DNA of 25,639 nt from JBMFOH01 sp049969715 [NCBI: bacterium] (GTDB lineage Bacteria > DUMJ01), in the NCBI GenBank assembly GCA_049969715.1, contig JBMFOH010000025.1, positions 1 to 25,639 on the forward strand, given 5' to 3'. The first letter of the stretch is position 1. Each line of letters starts with the position of its first letter. Under the pieces are notes generated by a model. The model made no database searches and had not been told where the DNA came from. It worked only from the letters and a program-made list of their open reading frames with translations. Below are positions 15,746 through 25,238 of this stretch, one piece after another. The translations under genes were made by a program, and so were the position numbers.

Positions 15746-18700
15746 ATTGGCTGGTTTTTTGTCCTATGGAAGGGCTCAATCTATAGACTTTAGTGGTGCC
15801 AATGTATTTTGTATATCAGGTCCAAATGGTGCTGGCAAGTCCTCTATCCTAGATGGTATCGTATACGCCCTTTATGGGAAGATTCCAAGGTATGCAGGTA
15901 GAAGGGTAAATACAGAAGAAGACATTATAAATCACAGATGCAATGGACTTTCTATCTCTTTAAAGTTTAAGGTTCAAGATAAGGTATATCTGATAAAGAG
16001 AGAGTTGGTGCGAGGTAAGTCGGCACAGGCAAATATATATAGAGAAGAAGACGATTCTTTTATACCCCTTGGGGCAAAGAGTAACAGAGAGGTGAACGCT
16101 CTTATAGAGAATATCTTAGGGATGGACTATGAAACGTTTACTAGAACTATAATACTTCCTCAGAATCAGATAGATAGATTCCTTAAACCACCAAGTAGTG
16201 AGGCTTTATCTGAAAGAAGGCAGGTTCTCCAGAGGCTCCTAGGGCTTGAGGTATATAGAGAGATGAAAAGATTAGCCTCACAGAGATATAGAGATATCTC
16301 AAAGGAGATACAACTAATAGACTCAAGACTTGCAGGAGACCTCAGCATATATACTAGGGAATATATAAGAGAGATAGAGAAGAAACTTAGGGAGAAGGAG
16401 TCTTATTTAAGATCCATAGAAGAAAAAAGAAATCTCCTTACTAAAGAGATAGATAGATTGAGAGATAACTTGAATCTTATTGCAGGATTTATTTCTACTG
16501 GAGATAGCCTTAATTCAGTATCTAAGAGGCTAGATGCTTTGAGGGTAGAACTTGGAAAGGTTGAAAAGCTAGAAAATATATTACAACTTCAGAGAGATGC
16601 CCTCCCTTGGAAGGCTATTATAAAAGAGATAAAGGATAAAAATGAGAGGAATAGAACCTTAGATAAAGAGAAGAATCTACTTGTAAAGGACATAGAAAGG
16701 TCAAGGAAGGATTTGGCTTTGGAGGAAGAGAATAGAAAAAAATATGAGGGCTTTATAAACCTAGCCGAAGAACTCATTGAATTGGTACCAATAAGCCAGG
16801 ATGTTAGAGAGATAGAAAAAGAGAGGGTAAGACTTGAAGGACTGAAAAAAGAGATATGCGAAAGGGAGTCTAGAATAGATTCGTTAGAAAAGATGATAGA
16901 AGAGATAGAGAGGCTTCTAGAATCCTATAATGTTGAGATAGAAAGATTGAAGGAAAAGAAAAAGAATAAAACTATAGAGTGGAAATGGATTGAAGATACT
17001 GTTGAAAGGGTTAGGATTCTGAGGGAAAAGGAGAAAGAGATAGATAGCTACCAGGATAGAATCATTGAGTTAGAATCTAAGGTAAAGACCTTAGAGGAGG
17101 AGCTCTTGAAGGATAAGCCAAGCTTAGAGAAGCTAAATGAAGAACTTGGTGTTTTAGAGGAACAGATAGAGGAGTATCAACTTCAAAGATTAGTATCGAA
17201 TCTTTCTATAGGAGATAAGTGTCCTATCTGTGGGAGTACGATAGAGGAACTACCTTCCATTGATGCTTCTAGAATAGGTTCTTATGAGGACCTAATGGAA
17301 AAGATAAAAGAGAAAAGGAATAAAAGGGAAGGTATTCAGAAAAATATATTAAACAGGGAGGCGATATTACTACAGGTCAATAACGAGTTAGAAAGAGCCC
17401 GTTCTCTTTGGCAAGAGATGGTTATATTTAAGGAAAGAGAGACTAGAGAGATCGAAGAGGTATTAGAGAGATTTCTCGGAAAGAATTATCTCATAGATGA
17501 CTCCTTTCTAAAAGAGAGGATAGAGAAAGAAAAAAAAGAGATAGATGAGTCTCTCAACGGATTAGAAAGAGAAGTAGGTATAAAGACCTTTCATTTGGCT
17601 GAGAGGAGAGATTCCCTTTATAGAGAACGTGTTGAGCTAGAAGAACTTAAAGGTCAGTTTTTTACTAGTATGAGAGAATTTAGTGAAAAAGAGAGGACTG
17701 TAAGAGAAAGAGTCTTGTTAAGTAATATCCCTTGGGAGGAATTTTTGTCTAGAGACTTTCTCAAGGAGGCTCAGAGATTAAAGGAAAACTATAGAGGAAA
17801 ACTGGATCTGGCCAATAGAAATGTATCTGTATATAAAACACGTATTGAAGCAGACCTTGTTAGGATGAAACAGCTAGAAGCAGAGCTCGAGGAACTCAAT
17901 GCTTCTATCAGTAAACTGTTAGGAGAGGAAAAGATACTAAGGGAGGAACTGGAACCTAGATGCCTTAGGCTGAACTGTTCTTTGGATGGTTTATTTGACC
18001 TTAGTATAGATATCCAGTATCTTCAACAGGTAAGGAAGGATTATAGTGATATTAATGCCCAATGGAATATCCTTAAGCAGAACCTTTCTCAGTATAGAGA
18101 GGCATTGATAAAGAAAGATATAGACCCTGATAGAGCTGATATTGGTAGCCTTTTAAAAGAAGAATATGAAAAAAGTTTAGAAGAGTTTGGGAGACTGGAA
18201 GAAGAGCTTAGTCAGTTATCTAAAGAGATAGGTTCTCTTGAGTCCCAGTTAAAGATGGCGAGAGAACAGTTTGCCTTGATAGATGACCTTAATTCTAGAA
18301 AGAAATCCTTAGAAAAGGAGGCAGGATACTATAAGGTTATAGATGAGGCATTAAGTGAGAATAGATTTCCTGAGTTTCTTATAAGTCAGATAATGGAGAG
18401 TATTATAGAACGAGCATCTATTCAGTTGATGAATCTAACTCAAGGTAGATATAGTTTTTCATTGACATCTAGTAACTCAGCAGATATAGTAATAAATGAT
18501 AATTGGTATCCATCACAGAGGCGTAAGACGTATTCTCTATCAGGAGGGGAAAGCTTCCTAGCCTCTATAGCCTTGGCAATAGCTATAGCAGAGGAGATAA
18601 GAGGAAAGAGGGCAGTAGACTGTCTCTTTATAGATGAAGGTTTTGGCTCTTTAGACGATATGGGGTTGGACAACATTGTCTCTGCCTTAGCTGAGCTAGA

Positions 18701-18824
18701 GAACTCAGGGATTATGATTGGTGTTATTACTCATAATAAAGAACTTGCATCTAGGTTTCCCTATAGGATTGAGGTAGAAAAGAGTGAAAATGGCTCTATA
18801 ATAAGAGGAGGAGTAGATGCATAG
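15726..18824 (+). CDS. sbcC: Exonuclease SbcCD subunit C (Rad50-type ATPase)
   Basis: A 1032-residue SMC-like ATPase that binds DNA ends and controls the SbcD nuclease. The N-terminal half of the ATPase has Walker A GPNGAGKS (32-39). Two very long Glu/Lys/Arg-rich coiled coils flank a zinc-hook CPIC at C499 and C502. The C-terminal half carries the ABC signature LSGGES (938-943) and Walker [12 protein letters not shown] (D970, E971). It is close to the E. coli length. Its start lies within sbcD behind GGAGG, and its end overlaps hslV by 8 bp. Confidence 0.96.
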   Translation: MRILSIRLAGFLSYGRAQSIDFSGANVFCISGPNGAGKSSILDGIVYALYGKIPRYAGRRVNTEEDIINHRCNGLSISLKFKVQDKVYLIKRELVRGKSAQANIYREEDDSFIPLGAKSNREVNALIENILGMDYETFTRTIILPQNQIDRFLKPPSSEALSERRQVLQRLLGLEVYREMKRLASQRYRDISKEIQLIDSRLAGDLSIYTREYIREIEKKLREKESYLRSIEEKRNLLTKEIDRLRDNLNLIAGFISTGDSLNSVSKRLDALRVELGKVEKLENILQLQRDALPWKAIIKEIKDKNERNRTLDKEKNLLVKDIERSRKDLALEEENRKKYEGFINLAEELIELVPISQDVREIEKERVRLEGLKKEICERESRIDSLEKMIEEIERLLESYNVEIERLKEKKKNKTIEWKWIEDTVERVRILREKEKEIDSYQDRIIELESKVKTLEEELLKDKPSLEKLNEELGVLEEQIEEYQLQRLVSNLSIGDKCPICGSTIEELPSIDASRIGSYEDLMEKIKEKRNKREGIQKNILNREAILLQVNNELERARSLWQEMVIFKERETREIEEVLERFLGKNYLIDDSFLKERIEKEKKEIDESLNGLEREVGIKTFHLAERRDSLYRERVELEELKGQFFTSMREFSEKERTVRERVLLSNIPWEEFLSRDFLKEAQRLKENYRGKLDLANRNVSVYKTRIEADLVRMKQLEAELEELNASISKLLGEEKILREELEPRCLRLNCSLDGLFDLSIDIQYLQQVRKDYSDINAQWNILKQNLSQYREALIKKDIDPDRADIGSLLKEEYEKSLEEFGRLEEELSQLSKEIGSLESQLKMAREQFALIDDLNSRKKSLEKEAGYYKVIDEALSENRFPEFLISQIMESIIERASIQLMNLTQGRYSFSLTSSNSADIVINDNWYPSQRRKTYSLSGGESFLASIALAIAIAEEIRGKRAVDCLFIDEGFGSLDDMGLDNIVSALAELENSGIMIGVITHNKELASRFPYRIEVEKSENGSIIRGGVDA

Positions 18825-19344
18825 CACAACTATCTTGGCTATAAAGAAGGATAATACAGTAGCTATGGGAGGGGATGGGCAGGTTACCGCTGGGGAGGCA
18901 GTGATAAAGAGAAAGGCTAAAAAGGTAAGAAAGATAAGGGATGGTAAGGTATTAGTTGGTTTTGCTGGTTCTGCTGCTGATGGTATTGCCCTTATGGATA
19001 GATTTGAAGGTAAACTAAATGAGTATGGAGGAAACCTAGCTAGAGCGGCAGTAGAATTGGCAAAGGAGTGGAGACTTGATAGAGCCCTGAGAAGACTTGA
19101 TGCTTTATTGGTAGTGGCAGATATAAATAATTTACTCTTGATCTCTGGAACAGGTGATGTAATAGAGCCTGACGACGGGATTATTGCTATAGGTTCTGGA
19201 GGAAACTATGCATTGGCTGCGGCTAGGGCCCTTATAAAACATACCAATCTTTCTAGCAAGGAGATACTGAGAGAGGCACTCTCCATAGCTGCTGATATAT
19301 GTATATATACGAATAACGAATTTGTGATAGAAACCCTCCCATAG
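18817..19344 (+). CDS. hslV: HslV (ClpQ) threonine protease subunit
   Basis: The proteasome-like peptidase of the HslUV ATP-dependent protease, 175 residues, the normal length. The sequence after MHS begins TTILAIKKD, so the catalytic threonine should be T4 exposed by removal of MHS, as in Thermotoga-type HslV with a short propeptide. [18 protein letters not shown], the VELAKEW-LDR block, the [15 protein letters not shown] block and the C-terminal ICIYTN are all family-typical. The ATG lies inside the end of sbcC behind GGAGGAG. The expected partner hslU does not follow; the next gene is a GGDEF protein with its own promoter. Confidence 0.95.
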   Translation: MHSTTILAIKKDNTVAMGGDGQVTAGEAVIKRKAKKVRKIRDGKVLVGFAGSAADGIALMDRFEGKLNEYGGNLARAAVELAKEWRLDRALRRLDALLVVADINNLLLISGTGDVIEPDDGIIAIGSGGNYALAAARALIKHTNLSSKEILREALSIAADICIYTNNEFVIETLP

Positions 19345-19348
19345 GTAA

Positions 19349-19376
19349 TTGACTTGGATTGAGCTTATAGTATAAT
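19349..19376 (+). promoter_or_regulatory. Sigma70-type promoter for the GGDEF/pyr operon
   Basis: TTGACT at 19349-19354, a 16-bp spacer and a perfect TATAAT at 19371-19376, in the 46-bp gap after hslV. The predicted start is near 19383. This is the clearest promoter in the window and suggests that the downstream genes are a separate operon. Confidence 0.7.
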
Positions 19377-19392
19377 TATTAAAAATTGATAT

Positions 19393-19399
19393 GGAGGGG
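19393..19399 (+). promoter_or_regulatory. SD that sets the TTG start of the GGDEF gene
   Basis: GGAGGGG lies 6 nt before the TTG at 19406-19408. An in-frame ATG at 19391 overlaps this SD and has none of its own, only a few nt of leader from the predicted transcription start. TTG is therefore the likelier start. Confidence 0.65.
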
Positions 19400-19405
19400 A
19401 ATAGG

Positions 19406-20905
19406 TTGTATTTTAATCTTCTTGATATTTCTTTTATCATTCTTATTTTACTAATCCTTCTTTCTGTCTTATTCTATAAGAGGGTAGTTCTTTATAGGAG
19501 GAATACAGACCTACTTATCCTGCTTTCTCACAAGGTTGCATTAGGATTAGACTATAAAGAGGTGGTTCAAAGTGCCTTGGAAGGGCTCTCTCAACTTATA
19601 CCTGCCAAATCTTATAGTATATATGAATTGGACTACAGCACAGATACTCTAAGATGTATAGGGGTTATAGATCCAGAGTATGGGAAGGAGATGGAGAACT
19701 TTGCTATAAAATCAAACGAAGGAATTATGGGCTCGATATTTACTAGTAGGAAGCCAGAGGTTATAAGACACACCCTGAAAGACCCTAGGGCAATATTTGT
19801 TCCAGGAACGTCTAAGATAGACGAGTGTGCTATGTTTATTCCTCTCATCTCTGGTAATACTGTCCTTGGAATTATGAGGATAAGTAGGCTAAGTACTTCT
19901 CCATTTAGTAGTGAGGATTTTGAATTAGCAAAGGCATTTGCTGAGCAAGTGGCTATTTCGTTGTACAATGCGAGACTTTATGAAAGATTAGGCCAGCAGT
20001 CTCTATATTTAGAAACTATACTTGAGACACTTCCAGTAGGGCTATTTACTGTAGATAAAGAGAGGAAGATAACCTATTTTAATAAAGTTGCCCAAAGGAC
20101 GACTGGTTATTCTGAGGATGAGGTGCTTGGTAAGGACTGTGCAATCTTGGGATGTACTCCATACGAAGGTTCTTGTGTGCTATTTTCAGGTTCAGAAGAT
20201 ATAAAGAAACCTATATCTCTGAACTGTAAGATAAGGACCAAAGGAGGAGAAGAGATCCATGTATTGAAGAATGCTACTGTTCTCTATGATAAGGATAGAA
20301 GGATTATTGGGGGAATAGAGTCTTTTTTAGATATATCTAAAGAGGTGGCACTTTCAAATGAGCTTGCCAAACAGATAGAACTAGGAAGGATAGATGGCTT
20401 GACCGGCCTCTATAACCATAGGTATTTTCATGAGAGACTGGATGATGAGTTGGCAAGGGCAAAAAGATATGGGCATAATCTATCCCTTCTTATAATAGAT
20501 ATAGACCATTTCAAGTTCTATAATGATAACTATGGACACTTGATGGGGGATAGGGTCCTTAGGGAGTTGGCCGAAATCCTAAGGACACAGATAAGACATT
20601 CAGATATAGTAGCTAGATATGGTGGTGAAGAGTTTTGCGTGGTTCTCCCTTACCATAGAAAAGAAGAGGCATTCATAGTTGCTGAGAGGATAAGAGAGGC
20701 AGTAAAGAAATATCCATTTCTGTATGAAGAGTTTCAACCCGAAGGAGACCTGACTGTAAGCATAGGAATAGCTACATTCCCAAACGATGCATATGATAGA
20801 ATTACCCTTATAGATTGTGCTGATAAGGCTCTCTATAGGGCAAAGAATGAAGGAAGAAATAGAGTGATACGATATTCAGAAGAGCTAAACAATCTTAAAG
20901 ATTGA
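19406..20905 (+). CDS. Membrane-anchored GAF-PAS-GGDEF diguanylate cyclase
   Basis: Predicted to make cyclic di-GMP in response to a signal. From the TTG start it has 499 residues. One N-terminal membrane helix (about 4-22), a GAF domain (about 45-190) and a PAS domain (about 201-310) precede the C-terminal GGDEF domain (about 330-495). The active-site motif is GGEEF (406-410), so catalysis should be intact. An RxxD inhibitory site (RHSD, 397-400) sits five residues upstream. The PAS contains a C245-x4-C250-x6-C257 cluster plus C274, unusual for a plain PAS and possibly metal- or redox-responsive. No EAL domain is present. It is the first gene of a run leading into pyrimidine genes. Confidence 0.88.
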   Translation: MYFNLLDISFIILILLILLSVLFYKRVVLYRRNTDLLILLSHKVALGLDYKEVVQSALEGLSQLIPAKSYSIYELDYSTDTLRCIGVIDPEYGKEMENFAIKSNEGIMGSIFTSRKPEVIRHTLKDPRAIFVPGTSKIDECAMFIPLISGNTVLGIMRISRLSTSPFSSEDFELAKAFAEQVAISLYNARLYERLGQQSLYLETILETLPVGLFTVDKERKITYFNKVAQRTTGYSEDEVLGKDCAILGCTPYEGSCVLFSGSEDIKKPISLNCKIRTKGGEEIHVLKNATVLYDKDRRIIGGIESFLDISKEVALSNELAKQIELGRIDGLTGLYNHRYFHERLDDELARAKRYGHNLSLLIIDIDHFKFYNDNYGHLMGDRVLRELAEILRTQIRHSDIVARYGGEEFCVVLPYHRKEEAFIVAERIREAVKKYPFLYEEFQPEGDLTVSIGIATFPNDAYDRITLIDCADKALYRAKNEGRNRVIRYSEELNNLKD

Positions 20906-20907
20906 AA

Positions 20908-20915
20908 GAGGTGAT
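20908..20915 (+). promoter_or_regulatory. SD that sets the GTG start of the FGGY kinase
   Basis: GAGGTGAT, an extended match to the anti-SD, ends 4 nt before the GTG at 20920; counted from GAGG the spacing is 8 nt. An in-frame TTG at 20902 lies upstream of this SD and is less likely. Confidence 0.65.
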
Positions 20916-20919
20916 AAGT

Positions 20920-22446
20920 GTGGATTATTGTATAGGTATTGATGCTGGTACTACAAATCTAAAAGTTATTCTTTTTGATCTTGACGGAAACATTATCTCT
21001 TCTGCATCTAGCCCAACACCTGTCTTGGTGGAAGGGAGATTTTCCTACTTTCTTCCTGATAGGATCTGGGAGATAATAAAGGGGTTGATAAAGAAGGTAG
21101 CATTAGAGGTGGATGGCAAGGTAGCAAGCATAGCAGTGACAAGTGTGGCTGAATCTATGGTTCCAATAGGAGAGAATGGAGAGGTACTCTTTCCTGCTAT
21201 TGCCTGGTATGATGAGAGAACCGTTGAACAGATGGAATGGCTCCTAGAACGTATTGATCCTCAGACTATTTATAGTATCACTGGTTTGAGGATGCAACCC
21301 ATATATGGAATAAATAAGATCCTCTGGATGAAGAAGTATCAAGAAGATGTCTATAGGAGGGCAAAGATATGGCTACCTGTATCTGATTTCATTGCCTATA
21401 TGCTCTCAGGAGAGACAGCTACTGATTATTCTCAGGCATCAAGGATAATGGCTTTTGACCTAAACAAGATGGAATGGTCAAGAGAAATCCTTGAAAAGGC
21501 AGAGATACCAATAGAGATATTGCCTAAGCCAATGCCAAGTGGTACTGTGTTAGGTAAGGTCAAGAATCCTTCAGAATTGGGACTAAAACCGGGGACAATA
21601 GTAGCGGTAGGTGGCCATGACCATGTATGCGGGGCATTTATAAATGGCTGTTTTAGAAAGAATATAGGGCTAGACTCTATGGGGACTGCTGAGAGTTTTC
21701 AGATAAGCACTGATAAGCCCCCTTTGGATTTGGAAGTAAGGGAGAGGGCAGATATAACAGTAGGTGCCCATGTAGCAAGGAATAAATATTATATGCATGT
21801 GGCAATACCATTTTCTGGAGGGCTTATCGAATGGACTGCCAAACTTATGCAGGCATTAGGAGATAGCGAAAGGGGTGTGGGCAAGAATCTATTTGATGAA
21901 TTCTCTGCCTTGGCAGAGAAAGCGCCAGTTGGAAGTAACGGACTCTTTTGTGTTCCTCACTTTTTAGGAAGTACTGTTCCAAAGAGAGACCCTCAATCTC
22001 GTGGGATATTCCTTGGGTTAAAAAGAGACCATACGCCTATGGATGTGGCTAGAAGTGTGTTGGAGGGTCTTTCCTTTGAGGCAAGATTAGCCTTTAACAC
22101 CCTAGAGGAGTTTGAGCCTATCAATAAGATAATAGGAATTGGAGGAGGTTCTAAAAACCTCACTTGGCTCAAGATAAAATCTACAGTTATAGATAAAGTA
22201 ATTGAGGTCCCTCAGGTGACAGAAGGCACTGCTATGGGAGCTGCATTCTTGGGAGCATTGGGAGCAGGTTTATTCAAAAATGAAGAGGAGATTGTAGACA
22301 GAACATATAAAGTGAAAATGTCTGTAGAGCCAGATAAAAAGCTCTCTCCTATCTATAGGGAGCTCTTTGAGAAGATATATGTTAATATCTTCTATGCTAC
22401 ACAGAAGTTAGACCATATTATAGATGAGGAATTCCGCAAGTTATGA
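20920..22446 (+). CDS. FGGY-family carbohydrate kinase
   Basis: A 508-residue ATP-dependent sugar kinase of the xylulokinase/gluconate/glycerol kinase family. The N-terminal ATPase-fold phosphate loop is IDAGTTNLK (D8 onward). The catalytic aspartate is probably D234 in GGHDHVCGAF. The C-terminal adenosine-binding GIGGGSKNLTWLKI and the EGTAMGAAFLGALGAG block are present. The substrate cannot be fixed; xylulose, fuculose or another pentose or hexose is possible. The GTG is 14 nt after the GGDEF stop. Its stop overlaps the pyrC ATG (ATGA), so kinase and pyrimidine genes are translationally coupled, an unusual partnership. Confidence 0.88.
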   Translation: MDYCIGIDAGTTNLKVILFDLDGNIISSASSPTPVLVEGRFSYFLPDRIWEIIKGLIKKVALEVDGKVASIAVTSVAESMVPIGENGEVLFPAIAWYDERTVEQMEWLLERIDPQTIYSITGLRMQPIYGINKILWMKKYQEDVYRRAKIWLPVSDFIAYMLSGETATDYSQASRIMAFDLNKMEWSREILEKAEIPIEILPKPMPSGTVLGKVKNPSELGLKPGTIVAVGGHDHVCGAFINGCFRKNIGLDSMGTAESFQISTDKPPLDLEVRERADITVGAHVARNKYYMHVAIPFSGGLIEWTAKLMQALGDSERGVGKNLFDEFSALAEKAPVGSNGLFCVPHFLGSTVPKRDPQSRGIFLGLKRDHTPMDVARSVLEGLSFEARLAFNTLEEFEPINKIIGIGGGSKNLTWLKIKSTVIDKVIEVPQVTEGTAMGAAFLGALGAGLFKNEEEIVDRTYKVKMSVEPDKKLSPIYRELFEKIYVNIFYATQKLDHIIDEEFRKL

Positions 22447-23714
22447 CAAAGATAATAAAAGATGGGATAGTTGTTATCCCCAAAGAGAATTTTGTTGGAG
22501 AAAGGGATATACTGATAGAGAGGGGGATTATAACCAATATTGGAAAGGGTATCTTACAAGAGAACGCCGAGATTATAGATGCCAAGAATAGATATGTAAT
22601 TCCAGGACTTGTAGACATCCATGCCCATTTGAGAGACCCGGGCGGAGAAGAGGAGGATATAGCCTCTGGAACCGAAGCCTGTGCAAAAGGTGGTGTTACC
22701 TCTGTATGTTGTATGCCCAATACTAACCCCTGTATAGACAATCCTACCATAGTTAGATATGTAATTCTTACTGCTCAGATGTATGGAAAGGTAAGGGTTT
22801 ATCCTATTGGAGCTATGACAGTAGGAAGGGAAGGTGAGACCTTAGCACCATATGATAGGATGAAAGAGGCAGGAATTGTAGCTATCTCTGATGATGGAAA
22901 CTGGGTGGAAGACCCTCTCGTAATGAAGTCTGTATTGGAGTCTTCAAGTGTATATAATCTTCTTCCCATCTCTCACTGTGAGGAAAAAAGGCTTTCTCTA
23001 AACGGGGTCATAAATGAGGGATTGGTCTCTTTAAAGTTGGGTCTACAGGGAATATCTTCTCTTTCAGAGACCATTGCCGTAGCAAGGGATATAATCCTTG
23101 CAAAGGAGACTAATTCCAGGATTCACATAGCCCATATATCTACAAAGGATTCTGTAGAGATTATAAAGATAGCCAAAGATTTAGGGATAAAGGTGACTGC
23201 TGAGGTTGCCCCTCATCATTTTATTCTTACAGAGGAAGAGATACTAAGGGGAAAGAAAGGATTAAAGGTGAATCCTCCATTGAGAAAGAAAGATGATAAG
23301 GTGTCTATTATAGAAGGATTAAAAAGAGATATTATAGATGTAATAGCTAGTGACCATGCTCCTAGAAAATCATCTGGGGAGGACCTTTTAAATGACCCCT
23401 TTGGTATTTCCAGTATAGAGATTATGCTTCCATTAGCCTATACGTTCTTGGTAAAAACAGGCTATCTGTCATTCTTAGATCTTATAAAGAAAACCTCTTA
23501 TAACCCTTCTAGGCTTTTGGGGATAGAGGGAGGAGATTTATCTGTAGGTAAAAAGGCTGACCTTGTAATAGTTGACACTAAATTTGGAGAGACTGTGAGG
23601 GTAGATGATTTCTTATCTAAGGGCAAGAATTCTCCATATGACGGTTTTGAACTATTTGGCTGGCCTGTAATGACTATGGTAGAAGGAAAGATTGTATATG
23701 CCAGGGATTTATAA
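22443..23714 (+). CDS. pyrC: Dihydroorotase (class I)
   Basis: Cyclises carbamoyl-aspartate to dihydroorotate, the third step of de novo pyrimidine synthesis. The 423 residues have the length and layout of class I dihydroorotases (B. subtilis/Aquifex type). Visible metal and active-site residues are H60 and H62 (DIHAHLRDPG), D150/D151 (ISDDGNW), H178 (PISHCEE), H231 (HIAHIST) and D304 (IASDHAPR). NPPLR (277-281) is also typical. Because all these residues are kept, an inactive pyrB-associated paralogue is unlikely. It overlaps the kinase by 4 bp and the pyrK-like gene by 17 bp. Confidence 0.95.
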   Translation: MTKIIKDGIVVIPKENFVGERDILIERGIITNIGKGILQENAEIIDAKNRYVIPGLVDIHAHLRDPGGEEEDIASGTEACAKGGVTSVCCMPNTNPCIDNPTIVRYVILTAQMYGKVRVYPIGAMTVGREGETLAPYDRMKEAGIVAISDDGNWVEDPLVMKSVLESSSVYNLLPISHCEEKRLSLNGVINEGLVSLKLGLQGISSLSETIAVARDIILAKETNSRIHIAHISTKDSVEIIKIAKDLGIKVTAEVAPHHFILTEEEILRGKKGLKVNPPLRKKDDKVSIIEGLKRDIIDVIASDHAPRKSSGEDLLNDPFGISSIEIMLPLAYTFLVKTGYLSFLDLIKKTSYNPSRLLGIEGGDLSVGKKADLVIVDTKFGETVRVDDFLSKGKNSPYDGFELFGWPVMTMVEGKIVYARDL

Positions 23715-24417
23715 CTGCAAGGTTATTGAGAATAGGCAAGAGGGTGCCTTATTCCTTATGGAATTACAGCTCGAAGAGCCTGTATCTTGTAGTCCAGGGC
23801 AGTTCTTTCTTATAAGAATAGAGAGAGAGGATATACTTCTAAGGAGAGCATTTAGCATATTTGACTTAGAGGGGGATAGATTGAGATTTCTTATCCAGGT
23901 AGTAGGTAGAGGCACTAGATGGCTTTCGGAGAGAAAGAAGAGAGATACATTGAATATCTTTGGTCCACTTGGTAATGGATTCTCTATAAACGACAGCAGG
24001 TGTCTTCTTATAGGAGGAGGAAGTGGAATAGCTCCTCTATACTATCTAGCTAAGAATTTAAAAGGAAGGATAGATTTTTTGTTTGGTGCAAAAACAGGCT
24101 CATTTTGGAGTAGACATCTTATAGAGAAATTTTCTTATCTAGGCAATGTTGAACTGGTCACAGAGGATGGCTCTATAGGGAAGAAAGGACTTGTAACAGA
24201 ACACATAGGAGATGAGGCTGAATATATATATGCCTGTGGACCTTTAGAGATGATAGAGAGGATAAATACTTCAATTCCAGGAGAGGCCTCTTTGGAAGCC
24301 CCTATTGCCTGTGGAATTGGTGCCTGTAGGGGTTGCACAATAGAGATGGCTGATGGAAGCTATAAAAGGGTATGTAAGGATGGACCTGTCTTCCGTTTAA
24401 AGGAGATAATAAGATGA
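23698..24417 (+). CDS. pyrK: Dihydroorotate dehydrogenase electron transfer subunit
   Basis: An FAD and [2Fe-2S] protein that passes electrons from PyrD to NAD+. From the ATG at 23698 it has 239 residues. The N-terminal ferredoxin-reductase-like FAD barrel includes LLRRAFSIFD, the NAD-binding domain includes LIGGGSGIAPLYYLAK, and the C-terminal cluster ligands are C205, C210, C213 and C226 (CX4CX2CX12C), the PyrK pattern. An in-frame TTG at 23692 would add two residues, but the ATG has the better spacing from AAGGA. It overlaps pyrC upstream and pyrD downstream (ATGA), supporting a PyrDK complex. Confidence 0.94.
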   Translation: MPGIYNCKVIENRQEGALFLMELQLEEPVSCSPGQFFLIRIEREDILLRRAFSIFDLEGDRLRFLIQVVGRGTRWLSERKKRDTLNIFGPLGNGFSINDSRCLLIGGGSGIAPLYYLAKNLKGRIDFLFGAKTGSFWSRHLIEKFSYLGNVELVTEDGSIGKKGLVTEHIGDEAEYIYACGPLEMIERINTSIPGEASLEAPIACGIGACRGCTIEMADGSYKRVCKDGPVFRLKEIIR

Positions 24418-25226
24418 GTTGGAATCTATGTGGTATAGAATTAAGGAGTCCCCTGATTGCTGCCTCTGGCCCTCTTGGTTGGGGTGAGGAATTTTTTGAA
24501 AACTTTTCTACTAGGGGACTAGGGGCATTTATCCCTAAGACAGTGACTCTTAATCCTAAGAGGGGAAATCCTCCACCTAGACTAGTTGAAACCTCGAGTG
24601 GGTTAATAAACTCTATAGGATTGGAGAACGAGGGGGTAGAGGAATGGCTTAGACTAGAATCCCTCTATAAGTCACTAGATATCCCTGTAATAGCTAGTAT
24701 AGCTGGAAATTCTATAGAAGAGATAATGAGATTAGGCTCTATAATAGAGGGTCTAGACTATATATCCGGAATAGAGTTAAATCTATCCTGTCCAAATGTG
24801 AGGGGAGAAAATTGGAGTAATAATCCTGAAGATGTATTCCATGCTACTATAGCATTAAGAAAAGTCTACAGAAAGCCTCTCCTTGTGAAGTTAGCACCTA
24901 AAGATACTCCTCTCACTTTTGTGGAATCAGCAGTAAATGGAGGGGCTGATGGGCTTACCCTTTTTAATACTATCCCTGCTTATAGCTCTATCAATGGAGG
25001 GCTTTCTGGTCCAGCTATAAAACCTATATATATAAGGCTTATAAAAGAGATAAAGGATAAGGTTAAAATCCCAATAATAGCCTCAGGAGGAGTAATCTCT
25101 ACGTCTGATGTAATAGATTACCTTGAACTTGGAGTCAGCGCTGTTCAGATAGGTACTGCTTTCTTTAAGGACCTGGATATAGCAGAAAAGATATATAAAG
25201 AGTTAAGTAGTTTGATTCAGAGTTAG
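24414..25226 (+). CDS. pyrD: Dihydroorotate dehydrogenase, class 1B catalytic subunit
   Basis: Oxidises dihydroorotate to orotate with FMN, handing electrons to PyrK. The 270 residues are somewhat shorter than the roughly 300 usual for the family, mainly at the C-terminus. The N-terminal block NLCGIELRSPLIAASGPLG, the catalytic cysteine C126 in LNLSCPNV, the LVKLAPKD strand, and the phosphate-binding IIASGGVIS and VQIGTAFF blocks are present. The class 1B cysteine (rather than the serine of class 2) and the adjacent pyrK support the NAD-linked type. Its ATG overlaps the pyrK stop by 4 bp. Confidence 0.95.
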   Translation: MSWNLCGIELRSPLIAASGPLGWGEEFFENFSTRGLGAFIPKTVTLNPKRGNPPPRLVETSSGLINSIGLENEGVEEWLRLESLYKSLDIPVIASIAGNSIEEIMRLGSIIEGLDYISGIELNLSCPNVRGENWSNNPEDVFHATIALRKVYRKPLLVKLAPKDTPLTFVESAVNGGADGLTLFNTIPAYSSINGGLSGPAIKPIYIRLIKEIKDKVKIPIIASGGVISTSDVIDYLELGVSAVQIGTAFFKDLDIAEKIYKELSSLIQS

Positions 25227-25238
25227 TGAAGGTCTAAT

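Noticed and set aside
19391-19405. ATG at 19391 as the start of the GGDEF gene
   Set aside because: It overlaps the SD that serves the TTG at 19406 and has no SD of its own. It remains possible if initiation is leaderless-like from near 19383.
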